From the NCBI RefSeq assembly GCF_964199755.1, contig NC_133897.1, positions 74,624,080 through 74,688,079 on the forward strand: a DNA stretch of 64,000 nucleotides, given 5' to 3'. This document shows positions 62,289 through 64,000 of the stretch, piece after piece; the first letter of the stretch is position 1; every line of letters begins with the position of its first letter. Below the pieces are notes generated by a model that saw only the letters and a list, made by a program, of their open reading frames with translations, was not told where the DNA came from and did not search any database. Source of the stretch: Larus michahellis (lineage: Eukaryota > Chordata > Aves > Charadriiformes > Laridae). Both the position numbers and the translations under genes were made by a program.

Positions 62289-64000
62289 GTAAGTGTTCTT
62301 CCATGCAGCACGGCTGAGAAAGGTGAGCGATATACAGTTTTTAGCAGAAATGTCTTAGCAACGGACAATTTTGCTAGAAAATTTAACATCAACAGCTAAG
62401 TAAATGTAAGATCAAGAACAGTCCCTTCGCAATTGGACAGTGAGTTGTACAGTAGCTTTTCAGCTTAGATCTCGGCGTGTTTTAACTGTCCCCCCTGCAC
62501 TACAGTCCACACCTGGGCACTGCTGGCTGCTACCAGGACAGTGCCTACAAGCACGAATTTGAACCTGCAGCAGTCGCTCAGCTCAAATGTGGTGACACCT
62601 CGTTTTTCAGCACCCATGAATATGCCCATGGATTGGGTTTTATTCATATGACTGTCTATGGAATGATTTTCCTATGTACAAATGCCCATGCTGAAATGTG
62701 AACAGATTTCTAAATGAGTGTAAGTACTGATTTTTTTATGGTATTGGCAATTCAGTGTTATTTTTCTGCTCTCCTGACTAAGAAGCCTTCGTCATATAGT
62801 CAGATGGTAAGAGACGGATGTTAAAAACCTGCTACTTCAGCCAAAAGCAAGTGCTGTGGGACTTGGAGGCTGAATATGGTCACACAGATTATTTCCCAAG
62901 TACTTATCAGAGGGGAACATGCTCACAGAAACTGGAATCTGTTCAGAACCAAAAGAGAGGTTTGAATGCGTCTGATGATTTTGCAACAGCAGAAGACTTG
63001 AACAGTGCTCCTCAGCAGACACACATGTGTTTTCACCTTCCCAGTGGGGAGCAAAAGCCAAAAGTCGCTATTTTGATATTATTTGGGAGCTCCTCATTCT
63101 CAGCCTTGTGATAAGCGAGGTACTTTTAATATTAAAGCGTTAACATCCATCACTTGCGGCCCTAAAAAACAAACACTAAAAGACAAAAACCACAAAACGT
63201 TTTCTGACTTGGTTTAAAGAGTGACCGCGGGCATGTGAAGCCCTGGCTGAAGGAGGTGCTTCATTTCATGGTGTGACCTGCGGAGGCGTGAGCTGACATT
63301 GCCGCCTCGCCTGCGCAGCCTCACGGCACTTCTTGGCCCCTGGGCTCCCGGCCACAACAGCAGTTTCCACGAGAAAAACAAGGAGCCACTGTTCTGCCAA
63401 GCTGGAGAAGAGACTTTGCAGAAGCCAAACAAGACCCCCAAGATTTCAAGTTTTAAATTAATTTGAGCTAAACACCGGGTGACTGCCCTGGTCAAAAGGC
63501 TGAGCAGCAGTTTCGGTTTGCGCCTTTGTGCAAAGGACCCGTTGTGCTACGCGGAGCTACAGAGCTTCCTCCTGGCCAAAGCTCCTGCTGGCTTCTGCGG
63601 TTGCTGTGGGTGACCGAGGGTGCAGGATCAGGCCCAGAGCAAAGGAGAAACCAGCACAAGTGCTGGAAGGTTTGACGACGCCATACTGATTGTCCTCCAG
63701 AATCTAAATTAGCGCTTTGATGTTTAAATCCCCATTTTGCTTGAAGGTATAGAGTTATCTGTCCTCAGTAGCAGGACTCAGCAAAAAGGATTAACTGAAT
63801 ACAAAAGCACTGCTCCCTTCCCCTTGCAGGCTGATTTGGCCTGCCACAAGTAAATAAACGAACAAAGAGAATTTTAGCAGGTCTCACTTACGTGAAGCAA
63901 ACTTGGGTTTTGGCACCTTTACACCTTTGTAGGAACTTTGTTGAGCCAGCTCCCATTCAGCCACCTCGCTGCCCAGTCCTTCCTGAGGCTAACTTTGCTG
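62289..64000 (+). other. ELOVL2: ELOVL2 intron 3, 5' part
   Basis: The intron begins with GTAAGT and runs off the window. No frame here encodes the expected next ELOVL2 segment, which contains a ST.EGGYN-like stretch, so exon 4 lies further right. The region 63230-63640 is somewhat richer in G+C but has no recognisable gene or repeat. Confidence 0.8.

Noticed and set aside
62289-64000. ELOVL2 exon 4
   Set aside because: No frame after the exon 3 donor encodes the next conserved ELOVL segment, and the 97-codon ORF at 62818-63111 is unrelated.
1-64000. A novel multi-gene system, CRISPR array, operon or integrated prophage
   Set aside because: The sequence is vertebrate, with two ordinary conserved genes and old repeats. 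No regularly spaced repeats, operon-like gene clusters or phage genes are present.

Overview
This is vertebrate nuclear DNA, almost certainly from a bird. Genes are sparse, introns are long, splice sites follow GT/AG, there are two promoter CpG islands, and the dispersed repeats are mostly CR1 LINE pieces with the typical avian 3' ends (purine-rich tract, then a CTTCCAACC-like block and ATTCTATG-type terminus). I cannot name the species. Only two protein-coding genes can be supported. Most open frames longer than 60 codons are chance, repeat-derived or GC-rich artefacts.

Gene 1 is SMIM13 (small integral membrane protein 13), complete and on the minus strand. Exon 1 is 21299-21224, an 8.9-kb intron follows, exon 2 is 12347-12154, and the 3'UTR probably runs on to about 8680, with an alternative poly(A) signal near 10163. 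It starts in a CpG island (about 20990-22100) that carries ZNF143/THAP11-, ETS- and E2F-type motifs.

Gene 2 is the 5' part of ELOVL2 (very-long-chain polyunsaturated fatty-acid elongase) on the plus strand. Exon 1 contributes only the ATG (30744-30746), intron 1 is 25.8 kb, exon 2 is 56561-56624, intron 2 is 5.5 kb and exon 3 is 62101-62288. The frame is open through residue 85, and the remaining exons, including the catalytic histidine box, lie beyond the window. Its CpG island (about 30480-31190) begins immediately after a CR1 insertion. The two genes are divergent, with start codons 9.4 kb apart. From memory, the human 6p24.2 order is also ELOVL2 and SMIM13 head to head.

Layout: 1-8680 is gene-free flanking DNA with one ancient repeat; 8680-22100 is SMIM13 and its promoter; 22100-30480 is the divergent intergenic region with a MIR-like SINE and three CR1 pieces; 30480-64000 is ELOVL2, mostly intron. 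The genes are not known to share a pathway: ELOVL2 is an ER lipid enzyme and SMIM13 is a small membrane protein of unknown function. I found no prokaryote-type system, CRISPR array, intact mobile element or retroviral gene. The most interesting points are regulatory: a CR1 abutting the ELOVL2 promoter, a G-quadruplex motif beside a TATA-like box and GCC repeat, a start codon alone at an exon edge, paired ZNF143-type sites at SMIM13, and one unexplained coding-like ORF in ELOVL2 intron 1.
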